DNA of 64,000 nt from CAZUTO01 sp964623085 (GTDB taxonomy: Bacteria > Pseudomonadota > Gammaproteobacteria > Pseudomonadales > GM7GCV1). Below, piece by piece: positions 1-10,033 of this stretch; position 1 is the first letter of the stretch; the number at the start of each line of letters is the position of its first letter. A program made the position numbers and the translations under genes. The notes under the pieces are model-generated. The model was not told the origin of the DNA, ran no database searches, and worked only from the letters and a program-made list of their open reading frames with translations. Location of the stretch: NCBI GenBank assembly GCA_964623085.1, contig CAZUTO010000004.1, forward strand, positions 31,563 to 95,562, written 5' to 3'.

Positions 1-1
1 A

Positions 2-970
2 GCTAATTGTCGCGGTCGATCTGGTGTAGATAAGTATCTGAAGGTGCCTGTCGGCACCACAGTAATAGACGTAGAAACTGAGGAAGAAATGGGTGATCTT
101 GTGTCTGCGGGAGACAGGTTGCTTGTCGCGCAGGGCGGTTTTCATGGGTTGGGTAACGCGCGGTTTAAATCTAGTATAAATCGAGCACCTCGAGAGACTT
201 CTCCGGGTTCTCTGGGAGAGTCGCGTAAGTTAAAGCTCGAACTAAAACTGATAGCCGATATTGGCTTATTAGGTCTACCCAACGCAGGTAAGTCGACTTT
301 GATCAGTAAGGTATCGGCAGCGAAGCCAAAGATAGCGGATTATCCTTTTACGACGTTGACACCCAATTTGGGCGTGGTGAGAGTAGATGCGACACGTTCG
401 TTTGTTGTCGCAGATATTCCAGGCCTGATCGAAGGCGCATCTCAGGGACAAGGTTTGGGGGTGCGTTTTCTAAAGCATTTGACTCGAAACCGTTTGTTAT
501 TGCACCTCGTGGACGTGGCACCATTTGATCAAACAGATCCAATAGAGAATGCTGTTACGATCGTCAAAGAACTAGAAAATTTTAGTGAAAAACTTAGTCA
601 GCGAGAGCGATGGTTAGTGCTCAATAAGATAGACCTGCTTGCTCCTGAACAAATAGAAGCATTACAAAGTCAGTTGCTACAAGCGCTAGGAAAAGAGCAG
701 CCAATATATTGTCTCTCCGCTGCAACAGGTGAGGGTGTTCAATTGCTGACCCAGCATATCATGACGCGCCTGGAAGAGATCAAAGAAGCCTATCTTAACG
801 ATCCAGAAGCACAGAGCGCGGAAGATGAATTTCAGAAAGATATGCAGCGTGAAGCTCGTGAAAAAATTGAGGCATTATCATTGGCGCGTAAGGAAAAACA
901 CAAAGCCATACGAGATCAGTCGGACGACGATGATGACTATGATGTCGATGTCGTCTATGTAAACGAATAA
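2..970 (+). CDS. obgE: Obg family GTPase ObgE/CgtA (5' end outside window)
   Basis: Essential GTPase linked to late 50S ribosome assembly and stress control. The reading frame is already open at base 2 and continues to 970, so the N-terminus is missing. The visible part holds the end of the glycine-rich Obg fold (VPVGTTVIDVET), then the G domain with G1 GLPNAGKST, switch DYPFTT, G3 DIPGLIEGA and G4 NKIDLL. The C-terminus is a strongly acidic tail (DQSDDDDDYDVD), typical of gammaproteobacterial ObgE. proB follows after 11 bases, so co-transcription is likely; rplU-rpmA would be expected just upstream. A GTG at 44 lies inside the conserved Obg fold and is not the true start. Confidence 0.95.
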   Translation, partial: ANCRGRSGVDKYLKVPVGTTVIDVETEEEMGDLVSAGDRLLVAQGGFHGLGNARFKSSINRAPRETSPGSLGESRKLKLELKLIADIGLLGLPNAGKSTLISKVSAAKPKIADYPFTTLTPNLGVVRVDATRSFVVADIPGLIEGASQGQGLGVRFLKHLTRNRLLLHLVDVAPFDQTDPIENAVTIVKELENFSEKLSQRERWLVLNKIDLLAPEQIEALQSQLLQALGKEQPIYCLSAATGEGVQLLTQHIMTRLEEIKEAYLNDPEAQSAEDEFQKDMQREAREKIEALSLARKEKHKAIRDQSDDDDDYDVDVVYVNE

Positions 971-981
971 GAGAAGTATCA

Positions 982-2112
982 ATGAATCGACGTCAAAAAT
1001 TGTCGACACCTGGACGATGGGTTATCAAAATTGGCAGTGCGCTGTTGACCAAAGACGGCCTTGGTCTAGATCGCATAGCGATTGAAATCTGGGCGGGTCA
1101 AATTGCCGGCCTTCGGCAAAAGGGCTATGACATTGTATTGGTTTCGTCCGGCTCTATCGCTGAAGGCTGTGTGCGTTTAGGTTGGCATGAGCGTCCTATT
1201 AAAATTCATGACCTTCAAGCCGCGGCGTCGGTTGGGCAGATGGGGCTCATACATGCCTACGAGCAAGAATTTCAGAACTATGACGAGCAAACGGGACAGG
1301 TGTTGCTCACTCATGATGATTTATCGAGTAGAGAGCGATATCTGAATGCACGCTCGACGCTCGAAACCTTATTAAAGCTCGACGTGATTCCCATTGTTAA
1401 CGAGAACGATACAGTCGTTACTGATGAAATTCGGTTTGGAGACAATGACACGTTGGCAGGCTTGGTCGCAAATCTCATAGATGCAGATACCCTCGTTATT
1501 CTTACCGATCAAGCCGGTCTTTATGAGGAAGATCCTCGCGTCAATTCTTCAGCGAGTTTAATTTCTGAAGCGAGTGCAACTGACGATAGTTTGCTGGAGA
1601 TGGCTTCGAGCAGCTCTGGCAAATTAGGACGGGGAGGCATGTTGACCAAGGTACGCGGAGCAAGGTTCGCTCAGCGTTCTGGAACAGATACTATTATTTG
1701 TTCAGGCCGAGAGGAGGCGGTATTGGATCAGCTCGCAGAAGGAAATGCAGTTGGGACATTGCTTTACTCCGATAAAGTGCCGGTAGCTGCGCGAAAACAG
1801 TGGTTAGCTGGCAGATTACAGGTCGAGGGTGCGCTTGTGCTTGACGCGGGCGCAGTATCGGTCCTGAAAGACAGCGGCCGAAGTTTGTTGCCAGTCGGTG
1901 TAATCGCTTCCACGGGAACCTTTGAACGAGGTGATCTTGTATCCTGTCTAGATGAAAATAAAACCGAAATTGCTCGAGGACTCGTCAATTTCAGCTCTGA
2001 AGAAACAAAAAAAATAATAGGCAAGCCCAGCGGAGATATCCTCGCTATTCTTGGGTATTGTAATGATGAAGAAATGATCCACAGAAATAACTTAGCGCTG
2101 ATAGATAGCTGA
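982..2112 (+). CDS. proB: Glutamate 5-kinase
   Basis: Cytoplasmic enzyme that phosphorylates L-glutamate with ATP to gamma-glutamyl phosphate, the first and feedback-controlled step of proline synthesis. The amino acid kinase domain fills about residues 12-255, with WVIKIGSALLTKDG, VSSGSIAEG, NENDTV and a GKLGRGGM segment. A PUA domain follows at about 275-365. The length (376 aa) is normal for the two-domain enzyme. It sits directly after obgE, a common gammaproteobacterial arrangement. proA is not in the window. Confidence 0.96.
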   Translation: MNRRQKLSTPGRWVIKIGSALLTKDGLGLDRIAIEIWAGQIAGLRQKGYDIVLVSSGSIAEGCVRLGWHERPIKIHDLQAAASVGQMGLIHAYEQEFQNYDEQTGQVLLTHDDLSSRERYLNARSTLETLLKLDVIPIVNENDTVVTDEIRFGDNDTLAGLVANLIDADTLVILTDQAGLYEEDPRVNSSASLISEASATDDSLLEMASSSSGKLGRGGMLTKVRGARFAQRSGTDTIICSGREEAVLDQLAEGNAVGTLLYSDKVPVAARKQWLAGRLQVEGALVLDAGAVSVLKDSGRSLLPVGVIASTGTFERGDLVSCLDENKTEIARGLVNFSSEETKKIIGKPSGDILAILGYCNDEEMIHRNNLALIDS

Positions 2113-2113
2113 T

Positions 2114-3175
2114 ATGGCTTTGTTCAAAGATCATCTTTATTCGATGAGCCCATACGAACCCCCTTTAGAGGGGCGATCCGTATCTGAGCACCTTCTTCTC
2201 GACTTTAATGAGCGAACATTGCCTGTTAGCGATGAAGTTGTTAATGCGCTCTGCGAATACATTCAATCAGGTAGCCTTCAGAAATACCCAGCCTATGGCG
2301 ATATTTTGGATAAGTTGGCAGTCTATACCGGCGTTGATGCAAATAGATTGATGATCACGAATGGATCTGATCAGGGCATTGATTTGGTTATGCGAGCGGC
2401 ACTTTGCTCGCAGAGCAGAGCGATTATCCCTGCACCGAGCTTTGCCATATACAGGCAAGTTGCAGAGGTAGAAAATGCTGAAATTTTTGCACCGCGTTAT
2501 AACTTGGTAGAGGGTTACCCTGTTGCTGAAGTGATCGATGCACTGACCGAAAATACGCGCCTCATTGTTGTGCCCTTACCCAATAATCCGACAGGAACAG
2601 CCGTTTCCATTGAAGATGTTGAAAAAATCCTCAAAGCAGCACCGAAATCAATGGTCTTGGTAGACGAATGCTATTTTGAATATTCAGGTGTGACTGTTTC
2701 AGACTTACTGGATGCCTACGATAATTTGGTCATCACCAGAACATTTTCTAAAACCTGGGGAATACCGTCATTGCGGTTTGGTTTTGTGATGAGTCAACCT
2801 AAAAACATTGAACAGTTGTTGAAAATACGTGGTCCTTACGACGTTAATCAGCTTGCTGTTGTCGCAGCAGAGGCAGCATTGTCAGCACCTGGTTATACAG
2901 ATCAGTATGTTCGCGAAGTGATGACGGAGTCCAAACCTTTGGTGGAAGAATGGTTCCGTAGCCGCGACATATTGTTTTGGCCAAGCCAAGCGAACTACCT
3001 ATGGGCCTTTCCGGCAAAACCAGAACTGCTGTTGGCCGATTTAAAGAACAATGGGATTTTGGTGAGACCAAAGCAAAATGATCAAGGACATCTTGGCTTA
3101 CGTATTACCATAGGAAATCGGATGCAAACAGAACGTTTACTTGGTGTGCTAGAAAAATTTTATGACCTAAATTGA
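2114..3175 (+). CDS. Class I/II PLP-dependent aminotransferase, histidinol-phosphate aminotransferase-like
   Basis: Fold-type I aminotransferase of the HisC subgroup (353 aa). The motif PNNPTGT contacts PLP, DECYFEY carries the aspartate near the PLP pyridine nitrogen, and TRTFSKTWGIPSLRFGF carries the Schiff-base lysine. The N-terminal LLDFNERTLP resembles the HisC substrate-binding start. It begins one base after the proB stop, so it is probably translated with proB. No histidine genes are nearby, so the substrate may be imidazole-acetol phosphate, an aromatic amino acid or another acceptor. Family assignment is firm and substrate is not. Confidence 0.85.
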   Translation: MALFKDHLYSMSPYEPPLEGRSVSEHLLLDFNERTLPVSDEVVNALCEYIQSGSLQKYPAYGDILDKLAVYTGVDANRLMITNGSDQGIDLVMRAALCSQSRAIIPAPSFAIYRQVAEVENAEIFAPRYNLVEGYPVAEVIDALTENTRLIVVPLPNNPTGTAVSIEDVEKILKAAPKSMVLVDECYFEYSGVTVSDLLDAYDNLVITRTFSKTWGIPSLRFGFVMSQPKNIEQLLKIRGPYDVNQLAVVAAEAALSAPGYTDQYVREVMTESKPLVEEWFRSRDILFWPSQANYLWAFPAKPELLLADLKNNGILVRPKQNDQGHLGLRITIGNRMQTERLLGVLEKFYDLN

Positions 3176-3200
3176 CATTTCTGACTATTGTGACAATAAA
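3172..3200 (+). promoter_or_regulatory. Possible sigma-70 promoter before the PilZ-DUF1631 gene
   Basis: TTGACA (3172-3177), a 17-base spacer and AATAAA (3195-3200) lie just after the aminotransferase stop and about 150 bases before the next gene. The -35 box is perfect and the -10 box matches 4 of 6, so this is tentative. Confidence 0.3.
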
Positions 3201-3351
3201 TAATGTGACCTAGGCCTGCGTTTTTGTAACAAAATGTGTCAGTAGATGATCCAATAACCTCAAATATAAGTAAGATGTGTCCCTGCAATAATATGTGATG
3301 CTTGAGAGGGCTGGTGAGCGCCTGCAGAGTAGGTTGCCCAGAAGGGATAAT

Positions 3352-6300
3352 ATGGCTGAAAACAAACAGAGTTATGACGGAAAAGAGCGACGGCGCGCAG
3401 AGCGTTATGGCGCGAGTCATCCTGCGATTTTGAAAATCGAAGGGCTAGCGGCCTTTGATTGTGATATTCAAGATTATTGCGAAGCTGGGTTCTATCTTTC
3501 AGCGGCTAAAAATAGCGCATTACAAAATATTCTTTCGGCCGTCCAAGTCGGCACAAAGCTTGTTGTCGAATATTCAATCGCGGCCAATACGTATAAGGTT
3601 TCTGGCGAAACCGCTCGTTTATCATCCGATGGTCTAGGTGTATACGCACCGAAGATGCCGGAAGATGCCTTTCTAGCTTTGTTTGGTAACAAAGACAAAA
3701 CGGGTAATACCGGCACCCAACAAATTAGTGGTTCTCCTCAGCTCATTGCGCAATGCCGAGAACAGTTGTTTGTTTTTGCGAAAAAATTCGTTACCGATTT
3801 CTATGAGCAAGCAGGAGCAATGCTGCAGACAGCCATAGATGAAGCTAGTTTTTCTGAGCGCGCAGATTATCAGCACGCGCTAAATGCGTTAAAGGCAGAT
3901 CCGTCACGTGCTCAGAGCGGCTTCGAGGTTGCGCTCCGTGAAGAAGTTGAAGAGTTCGAGAATGGCAGTGTCCAGAAAAAAGAAAGTAAGCTCAGCGATG
4001 GCGAACTGTCTTTGATTGACAAGCGAGGTTTTGAGGAATGGCTCGCTGTTTCATCTATCGCTTATCGCCTTGAAGGCATGATGAGCCAAGAGATGGCGTA
4101 CTTTGAGCTCCGCTATGCGAGTTTATCTGGACGTTTGGTTGATCGTAAAACATCGCCCTATGCACCGGATGTGATTTGTCGCTTGTTTGATGAACAGCTT
4201 AGAAAGATGGAGCTCGCTGAAACGGGTGAAGAGGTCGTCCATGGTGCTATGTCAAAAGTGCTGGCAGAAGAGATGGCAGCGCTCTACGAAAAATTGAATG
4301 AGATAGTTGCTCCTGTTGATCCAATAACAAAAACTGGTGGTTCTGCTAGTAGTTCTGCTGGCGAGGCTTCTGATGGTGATGTTGGCGATGAAGCAGATCA
4401 AGTGCCAGAAGAGCAAGTATCGGCAGATGAGTCCGATGCCAACGCCGATGCGAATACCAATGCCAACACTAATGCCAGCACCAACGGCGATGCCAATGCT
4501 AATGGTAATGCCAACACCAACACTAATGAAGGTGGCGGCGGTGGTGACGCGTACGGTGACTTTAATGGCAGCGGTAACGCTAACGGATTCAATCAAGACA
4601 TGGGTGCAGGTGCTCCGAATATGAATCCTGGCGGTGATACTGGTTCAGGCTATAATGAATCCCAGCAAGGGCACAGACCTGTGCCAAAAGCGCAGCGAGA
4701 ATACAGTTTTGAAAACCTGTTTCGCGCGATTCAACGCTCTGGTGGNNNNNNNNNNNNNNNNNNNNNNNNNNNNNNNNNNNNNNNNNNNNNNNNNNNNNNN
4801 NNNNNNNNNNNNNNNNNNNNNNNNNNNNNNNNNNNNNNNNNNNNNCTGGTGGTGGCAGCAATGAAGGGATAGCTGCGTCTGGTGGAGCCCCTCTATCGTC
4901 TCCTGCCGCGTCGTCCTACTTTAACCCTATGCAGGCTGCACCGGCGCGATATGCTGGTTCAGGCGGTGGAGGAAGCGCAGGTGGATATGGCGGAGCCTCT
5001 GCAGGTGGTGGGTCTGGTATAGGCGGCCAATCTGCAGCTGCACCTTCTGGTCAAGCGATTGCCAGAGCGTTCGCGGGTATGCGTGGGGCCAGTACATCGG
5101 GACGTGCTACGATGGAGCAGGCTTCCGCACGTGCGGCAAATATACCGCAGCCAGAGCAAGGTGAAGTGGTTAATTTGCTCGATCAAATTGAGCCTAAAGC
5201 ACGGACGAGAGGTGACGGTGGCTCATCCTTACCATTGTCCAAACGACTATCCAGAAAAATAGAAGCGACAGCGCTTGCAGGCATTAATGTCGGGCAAAGA
5301 GAACAGCTTCATACCGTCGCAGACATCATGGATAAGGCGGTCTCCGAATATGACGCAACATCTCAGATTGAGGCGCTCGTTGTTGCGTTGGAAAAATCGC
5401 TACTCAAATTAGTGATGGTAGATCCAGACTTTTTGGAAGACGAGTTTCATCCGGCGCGACGATTTATGAATACCCTCGATCAGTTTGCCATTGCTGCAGA
5501 TGATGAAGGTAACTTCTATGATCCTAAATTGTATGAATTCCTTGATTCGTTGATAAATAAAATTGTCGAGGAGCCAACTGTCAACAAAGATATTTTTGAG
5601 ACGAGCCTGGAACAAATTTCTGCAATGTTGATGGAGTTGCAGCAACTTAGGTTGAAGCGCGTTTCTTTGTTGCAGGAGTCTTCTGAGGCGCGAGAAAGGG
5701 TTCGTACCGCTCGCAGTATCACGGCAGAAACGCTTGACGAGTTATATACTGGTAAAAGTGTTGCAGCATCTGCGATGGATTTGCTAGATATCGGTTGGCG
5801 GCATCATCTTAACTTGATCGAACTGCGCGAAACCACATCATCTGAGCTCTGGAAAGAGGCAGTGGATACCTTTGTTGCAGTCAACCAGCTACTGTCGCAG
5901 GAAGAGTCGTTTGAGTACTTAAATTCAGATGGCGCTTTGGATGAGTCTGCTTTAGAAGACTTACTACATAAGGTTGAGCAGGGTTTAGCATGCACCAGCA
6001 CTGATACAGATGGTGTCGAGTCGCTGGTGGCGTCTGTACGAACCGAAATTATCTCGGGTGCGGGTGAGTCTCCAGAAATGAGAGAGTATGTCGCTAACAG
6101 CGCTCAGAATTCTAATATGCAACCGAATGAAGCAGGAATAGCCCGCATCGGTGAATGGTGGAGTGTGCCAGTTTCCGGTAAAAAAGTGATCACTCAGCTG
6201 ATCTGGAAAAACAGTTCTCAGGAAAAATATGCGGCGACCAATCGCTCTGCTTCTCGACGTTGGGAGCTCAATGCGAGTCAGTTTGAGAAGGATATAGCAG

Positions 6301-7688
6301 CGGGGAAAATTTCTCGCATTGGTGAAGGGCAGTTTTTGCTTTTTGACCGTTCCGAAGGAGCACTTTTTGACGATCTCTACAAGCGATTGGCCTCGCAAAT
6401 CGTTAAAGAAGAGCATGTTGGCATCGTCAACCGTAAAGGATTTATTAAGAAACTTGATGAGGCTTGCGTAGAAGAGGGTAATGCGCATGTGCTTTGTATG
6501 ATTGAGTTTGATCAGTTCCGAGTTATACGACATAACTGTGGTATGGAAGTCTGCGACAAGCTATCCAATGAGCTTGTTAATCAAATTCATGAAACACTAG
6601 ATCGATCCGATGTGATCTCTGCTTTCGCTGAAGACAGTTTCATGATTTTGATGAAAAACTGTGATCAGAAGAGGGCTGAGGAGAAAGCGAACAAAATTCT
6701 CGAGTTATATAAAGACTATAAGTATGAAGTCAGTGGCGATACCTATCGACTTGGTTTGAATATCGGGCTTGCTGAAACAATCAGTGGGACTGATTCAGCA
6801 GACGCAGCATTGCGTCATGTCGACTCTGCGTGCATCGCAGCCAAAGGTGCTGGCCGCAATCAGCTGCAATTTTACGATGCGGCAAATAAGCAAATGAAGG
6901 TGCAGGATTCCGTAATGGAATTGGCCGGTAGCATCGACAGAATTATTGCTAATGGTGGCCTTTATTTGCGTGCTCAGATGGTCATGCCAGTTGGTGACGG
7001 TGAGGGTATGTCACCGTACCACGAAATTTTGCTTGGTATTACTGATGAGCAGGGCTTACGAGTGGTTCCAGAGAAATTTATTCAGGCCATTGAAAGACTG
7101 CGTCGAACGGACGAGTTGGATACTTGGGTAATTAAGAAGACCTTTGATTGGATCAAAGCCAATCCGGAAAAATTCAAAGATCTCGGTGGATTCTCTATCA
7201 ATCTTTCTGGAGCATCGTTGGTTTCACAAGATGTGCTTGATTATTTGCTCGCGGAAATTCCAAAATTGGGAGTCGCAGCGGATCGCTTGGTCTTTGAAAT
7301 AACGGAGACGGCAGCCATTGAAAATTATGATTCTGCCAAAGATTTCTTGTGGGAAGTTCGGCGCCTTGGCTGTAAGTTTTCACTTGATGATTTCGGAACG
7401 GGTTATGCGTCTTATTCGCACCTGCGAAAACTGCGTCCTGATATTCTGAAAATTGATGGTAGCTTTATTTGGAATCTAGCGAGTGATAATAGTGATTTCG
7501 TGTTGGTTAAGTCCATGAACGATATTGGTAAAGCGCTTGGATTTAAGACAGTAGCGGAGTATGTGGAATCGCCGGCGATCCTGAGTAAGCTTGCTGAAAT
7601 CGGTGTTGATTATGCTCAGGGCTATGCAATTCATAGGCCAGAAGCGCTAGAAGAAATGGCGACAAAAAGTAATGAAGAGGTTGAGTGA
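3352..7688 (+). CDS. PilZ-DUF1631-GGDEF-EAL domain protein, interrupted by an assembly gap
   Basis: Very large predicted c-di-GMP signalling protein. Before the gap are 464 codons: a PilZ-like domain (RRRAER, then DYCEAG where DxSxxG is usual) and the first half of a DUF1631 region ending in Asn/Ala- and Gly-rich low complexity. After the gap the frame resumes at 4848 with GGGSNEG and runs 946 residues: Gly/Ala-rich linker, rest of DUF1631, a GGDEF fold with AEDSF at the active-site loop (6627-6641), and an EAL domain. The EAL keeps EIL, an INLSG asparagine, EITE, DDFGTG and LKID, although the usual R of ExLxR is G. The frame difference across the gap is an artefact of 100 placeholder Ns. The ATG at 3352 follows GAAGGG and starts at MAENKQSYDGKERRR; an upstream in-frame GTG at 3295 is less likely. 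I infer no cyclase activity and possible phosphodiesterase or receptor activity. Confidence 0.85.
4435..4527 (+). repeat. Imperfect Asn/Ala codon repeat encoding a disordered linker
   Basis: About 93 bases of alternating AAY/GAT and GCN/ACN codons give a run of N-A, N-T and D-A dipeptides, followed by a poly-Gly patch. The degenerate 6-base period sits 220 bases before the scaffold gap and may be part of the same hard-to-assemble tract. Confidence 0.75.
4746..4845. other. Assembly gap of exactly 100 Ns
   Basis: One hundred Ns, a conventional length for a scaffold gap of unknown size. The code on both sides belongs to one gene but in different frames, so the true missing length is not 100 and the protein length is unknown. 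Flanking codons on both sides are Gly/Ser-rich, suggesting a repeat caused the break. Confidence 0.95.
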
Positions 7689-7717
7689 TCGATAGCATCC
7701 AAGTTGCTATTAGTAAT

Positions 7718-7747
7718 AAAAAAAGCCCGCATATGCGGGCTTTTTTT
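7718..7747. terminator. Bidirectional Rho-independent terminator
   Basis: The stem AGCCCGC/GCGGGCT around loop ATAT is flanked by seven A on the left and seven T on the right. It lies between the convergent PilZ-DUF1631 gene and rpsT and can terminate both. Confidence 0.93.
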
Positions 7748-7773
7748 ATTACCTAAATAAGACTGTTAGATAA

Positions 7774-8043
7774 TCAGGCTGCAGCTAACGCTTTTATGTG
7801 CGCATTCATTCTGCTTTTGTGCCGAGCGGCCTTATTCTTATGTATAAGGCCTTTGTCAGCCATTCGGTCAATAATCGGTACTGCTTCTTTATATGTTGTT
7901 TTAGCGGTTTCCAGATCTTTCGCTTCTATCGCACCGTAAACACGCTTTAGATAGGTGCGAACCATAGAACGCTGGCTTGCATTGTGAGTGCGGCGTTTGT
8001 CATTTTGTCGAGCACGTTTGCGTGCTTGTGAAGAGTTGGCCAT
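7774..8043 (-). CDS. rpsT: 30S ribosomal protein S20
   Basis: Small basic primary-binding protein of the 30S subunit (89 aa) that contacts 16S rRNA. The start MANSSQARKRARQNDKRR and the helical KAARHKSRMNAHIKAL end are characteristic of S20. It is divergent from murJ across 222 bases and convergent with the upstream signalling gene at a shared terminator. The rpsT-murJ-ribF-ileS order is conserved in many gammaproteobacteria. Confidence 0.97.
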   Translation of the reverse strand: MANSSQARKRARQNDKRRTHNASQRSMVRTYLKRVYGAIEAKDLETAKTTYKEAVPIIDRMADKGLIHKNKAARHKSRMNAHIKALAAA

Positions 8044-8265
8044 TGCCGTTCCTAACCTCTATACATGTGCTTAGTTTTTAAGGGGCGCAACTATGCCTTT
8101 GAGGCCCTTTGATGTCAACCAACCAGCAGATAATTATCGATGAAAGAGCACTGGGTCTGCAGTAGGTAAGCGCGCCATAAAAGTTTGTCGATACTATAGG
8201 CAGAGAGCGCTGTTCAGTGTTCCGTTGCCCAGATAAACTTGCGTATTCGGTTAAAGGTTTGATTC

Positions 8266-9894
8266 ATGCATCCAGATAGTAAGGAGAACAACGAAGCTCA
8301 GTCCGGCGCGGCTGAGTCTCGGTCGGCATTTGGATTGCTCAAATCAAGCTTTTCGGTCGGCAGTATGACAATGCTCTCTCGCGTGTTTGGGCTGGCTCGA
8401 GATGTGTTTTTCGCGCAATTAGTGGGTGCCAGTGCCGCTGCAGATGCTTTTTTTGTCGCCTTTAAGATCCCTAATTTTTTTCGACGGCTTTTTGCAGAAG
8501 GAGCATTCAATCAGGCATTTGTGCCGGTTTTAAGTGACTACAAGCAGAATCAGACACTAGAACAGGTAAAGTATTTTGTCAGCCGGATTTCCGGGACCTT
8601 AGGGCTTTGTTTGTTTGGCTTAACGCTAATCGTGATGCTCTTTCCTCAGCTTCTTTCTGTTCCCTTTGCACTGGGCTACTGGCTCGGAGATGACGCTGAC
8701 GACGCCTTAAAATTCGCGTATGTGACCGACATGCTTCGTATCACTTTCCCCTATTTGTTTTTAGTCAGTTTGACCGCTTTATCGGGCTCAATTTTAAACA
8801 CCTTTGGCCGTTTTTCGGTGCCTGCATTTACGCCAGTTTTACTTAATGTTTGTCTCATTGTTGCAGCGGTAGTGGTAGCGCCGATGATGGAAGAGCCAAG
8901 TTTTGCGCTCGCATGGGGCGTGTTTGCTGCCGGAATCGTGCAGTTGGTTTTCCAAATGCCTTTTTTACAACGGATACAGATGCTACCCGTGCCAAAATGG
9001 GGTTGGTCAGATCCCGGTGTAAAGCGCGTTTTAATGCTGATGTTGCCCGCCATCTTTGGTGTTTCAGTGAGCCAGATTAATTTGTTGCTAGATACACTTT
9101 TAGCGGTGTTTCTGCCTACAGGCAGCGTCTCTTGGCTCTATTACTCGGATCGGATTTCGGAGCTGCCTTTAGGAGTGTTTGGCATCGCCATTGCGACAGT
9201 TATTTTGCCTAACCTTTCGAGAGAACATTTTTCTGAAAAGCCAGAGCGATTTAGTAGCACTCTCGATTGGGCTATACGGATGGTTCTTTTGTTAGGCCTG
9301 CCGGCGGCCATCGCAATCTTGATGTTGGCCGAACCAATTCTCGCCACGCTATTTCATTACGGTGATTTCGCGGCGCGAGAAAATAATCTACCAATGGCTG
9401 TGCTCAGCTTGCAGGCCTATTCAATGGGCTTGATAGCATTTATGTTAGTAAAGGTGCTGGCCCCTGGCTATTTTTCTCGCGAGGACATGAAAACACCGGT
9501 AAAAATTGCTGTTATCGCAATGACCGCGAATATGGTGATGAATCTATTGTTAGTTGCATGGCTACACTTCAGTTTCCAGTTGGGCCATGTAGGCTTGGCT
9601 TTGGCCACCACGCTTTCAGCCTTCCTTAATGCATGGTTGTTGATGAAGGGCCTCAAAAATAGTGGCTTCTATCTGCCACAAGAGGGCTGGTTGAAATTTG
9701 TTCTCGGTCTATCGTTTGGATTGGTGCTGATGGCACTCTGTCTATGGGGGCTGATTTCTGTATGGGATGATTGGGTAAATTGGTCTCTATGGGAACGAAG
9801 CTGGCGGTTGTGTGTTGTGTGTATTTCGGGTGCATCTGCCTATTTTGCGGGTATCTATATTGCCGGTATTAGAGCCGCGCATGTGCGATATTGA
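8266..9894 (+). CDS. murJ: Lipid II flippase MurJ
   Basis: Inner-membrane MOP-superfamily transporter that flips lipid II to the periplasmic face for peptidoglycan synthesis. The 542-aa protein is hydrophobic throughout with about 14 predicted membrane segments. Family signatures include SMTMLSRVFGLARDVFFA, the FFVAFKIPNFFRRLFAEGAF loop and the later SWLYYSDRISELPLGVFG. An N-terminal polar extension of about 25 residues precedes the first helix. It heads the plus-strand group murJ-ribF-ileS-lspA-fkpB. Confidence 0.96.
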   Translation: MHPDSKENNEAQSGAAESRSAFGLLKSSFSVGSMTMLSRVFGLARDVFFAQLVGASAAADAFFVAFKIPNFFRRLFAEGAFNQAFVPVLSDYKQNQTLEQVKYFVSRISGTLGLCLFGLTLIVMLFPQLLSVPFALGYWLGDDADDALKFAYVTDMLRITFPYLFLVSLTALSGSILNTFGRFSVPAFTPVLLNVCLIVAAVVVAPMMEEPSFALAWGVFAAGIVQLVFQMPFLQRIQMLPVPKWGWSDPGVKRVLMLMLPAIFGVSVSQINLLLDTLLAVFLPTGSVSWLYYSDRISELPLGVFGIAIATVILPNLSREHFSEKPERFSSTLDWAIRMVLLLGLPAAIAILMLAEPILATLFHYGDFAARENNLPMAVLSLQAYSMGLIAFMLVKVLAPGYFSREDMKTPVKIAVIAMTANMVMNLLLVAWLHFSFQLGHVGLALATTLSAFLNAWLLMKGLKNSGFYLPQEGWLKFVLGLSFGLVLMALCLWGLISVWDDWVNWSLWERSWRLCVVCISGASAYFAGIYIAGIRAAHVRY

Positions 9895-10033
9895 GGCTGT
9901 TAAATACTGTTATCTCAATGCGCTGAAAGTTATACTCGGGTGGCTTCTTGTCCCGTTGTTGGGTTTTGTATTTTCGCTCAGTGCGTTGTGTCGGGTTTAT
10001 CGTCTTACCGCATAGAAATAGAGGTTCGTCAGT

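Noticed and set aside
3295..4929. Reading the gene around the N gap as two separate genes
   Set aside because: Both halves carry parts of one DUF1631 protein and the frame is open immediately after the gap; the frame change comes from the arbitrary gap length.
5985..6533. 182-codon minus-strand frame
   Set aside because: Lies entirely antisense to the DUF1631 part of the large signalling gene; no domain and no ribosome binding site, and the sense frame is clearly coding.
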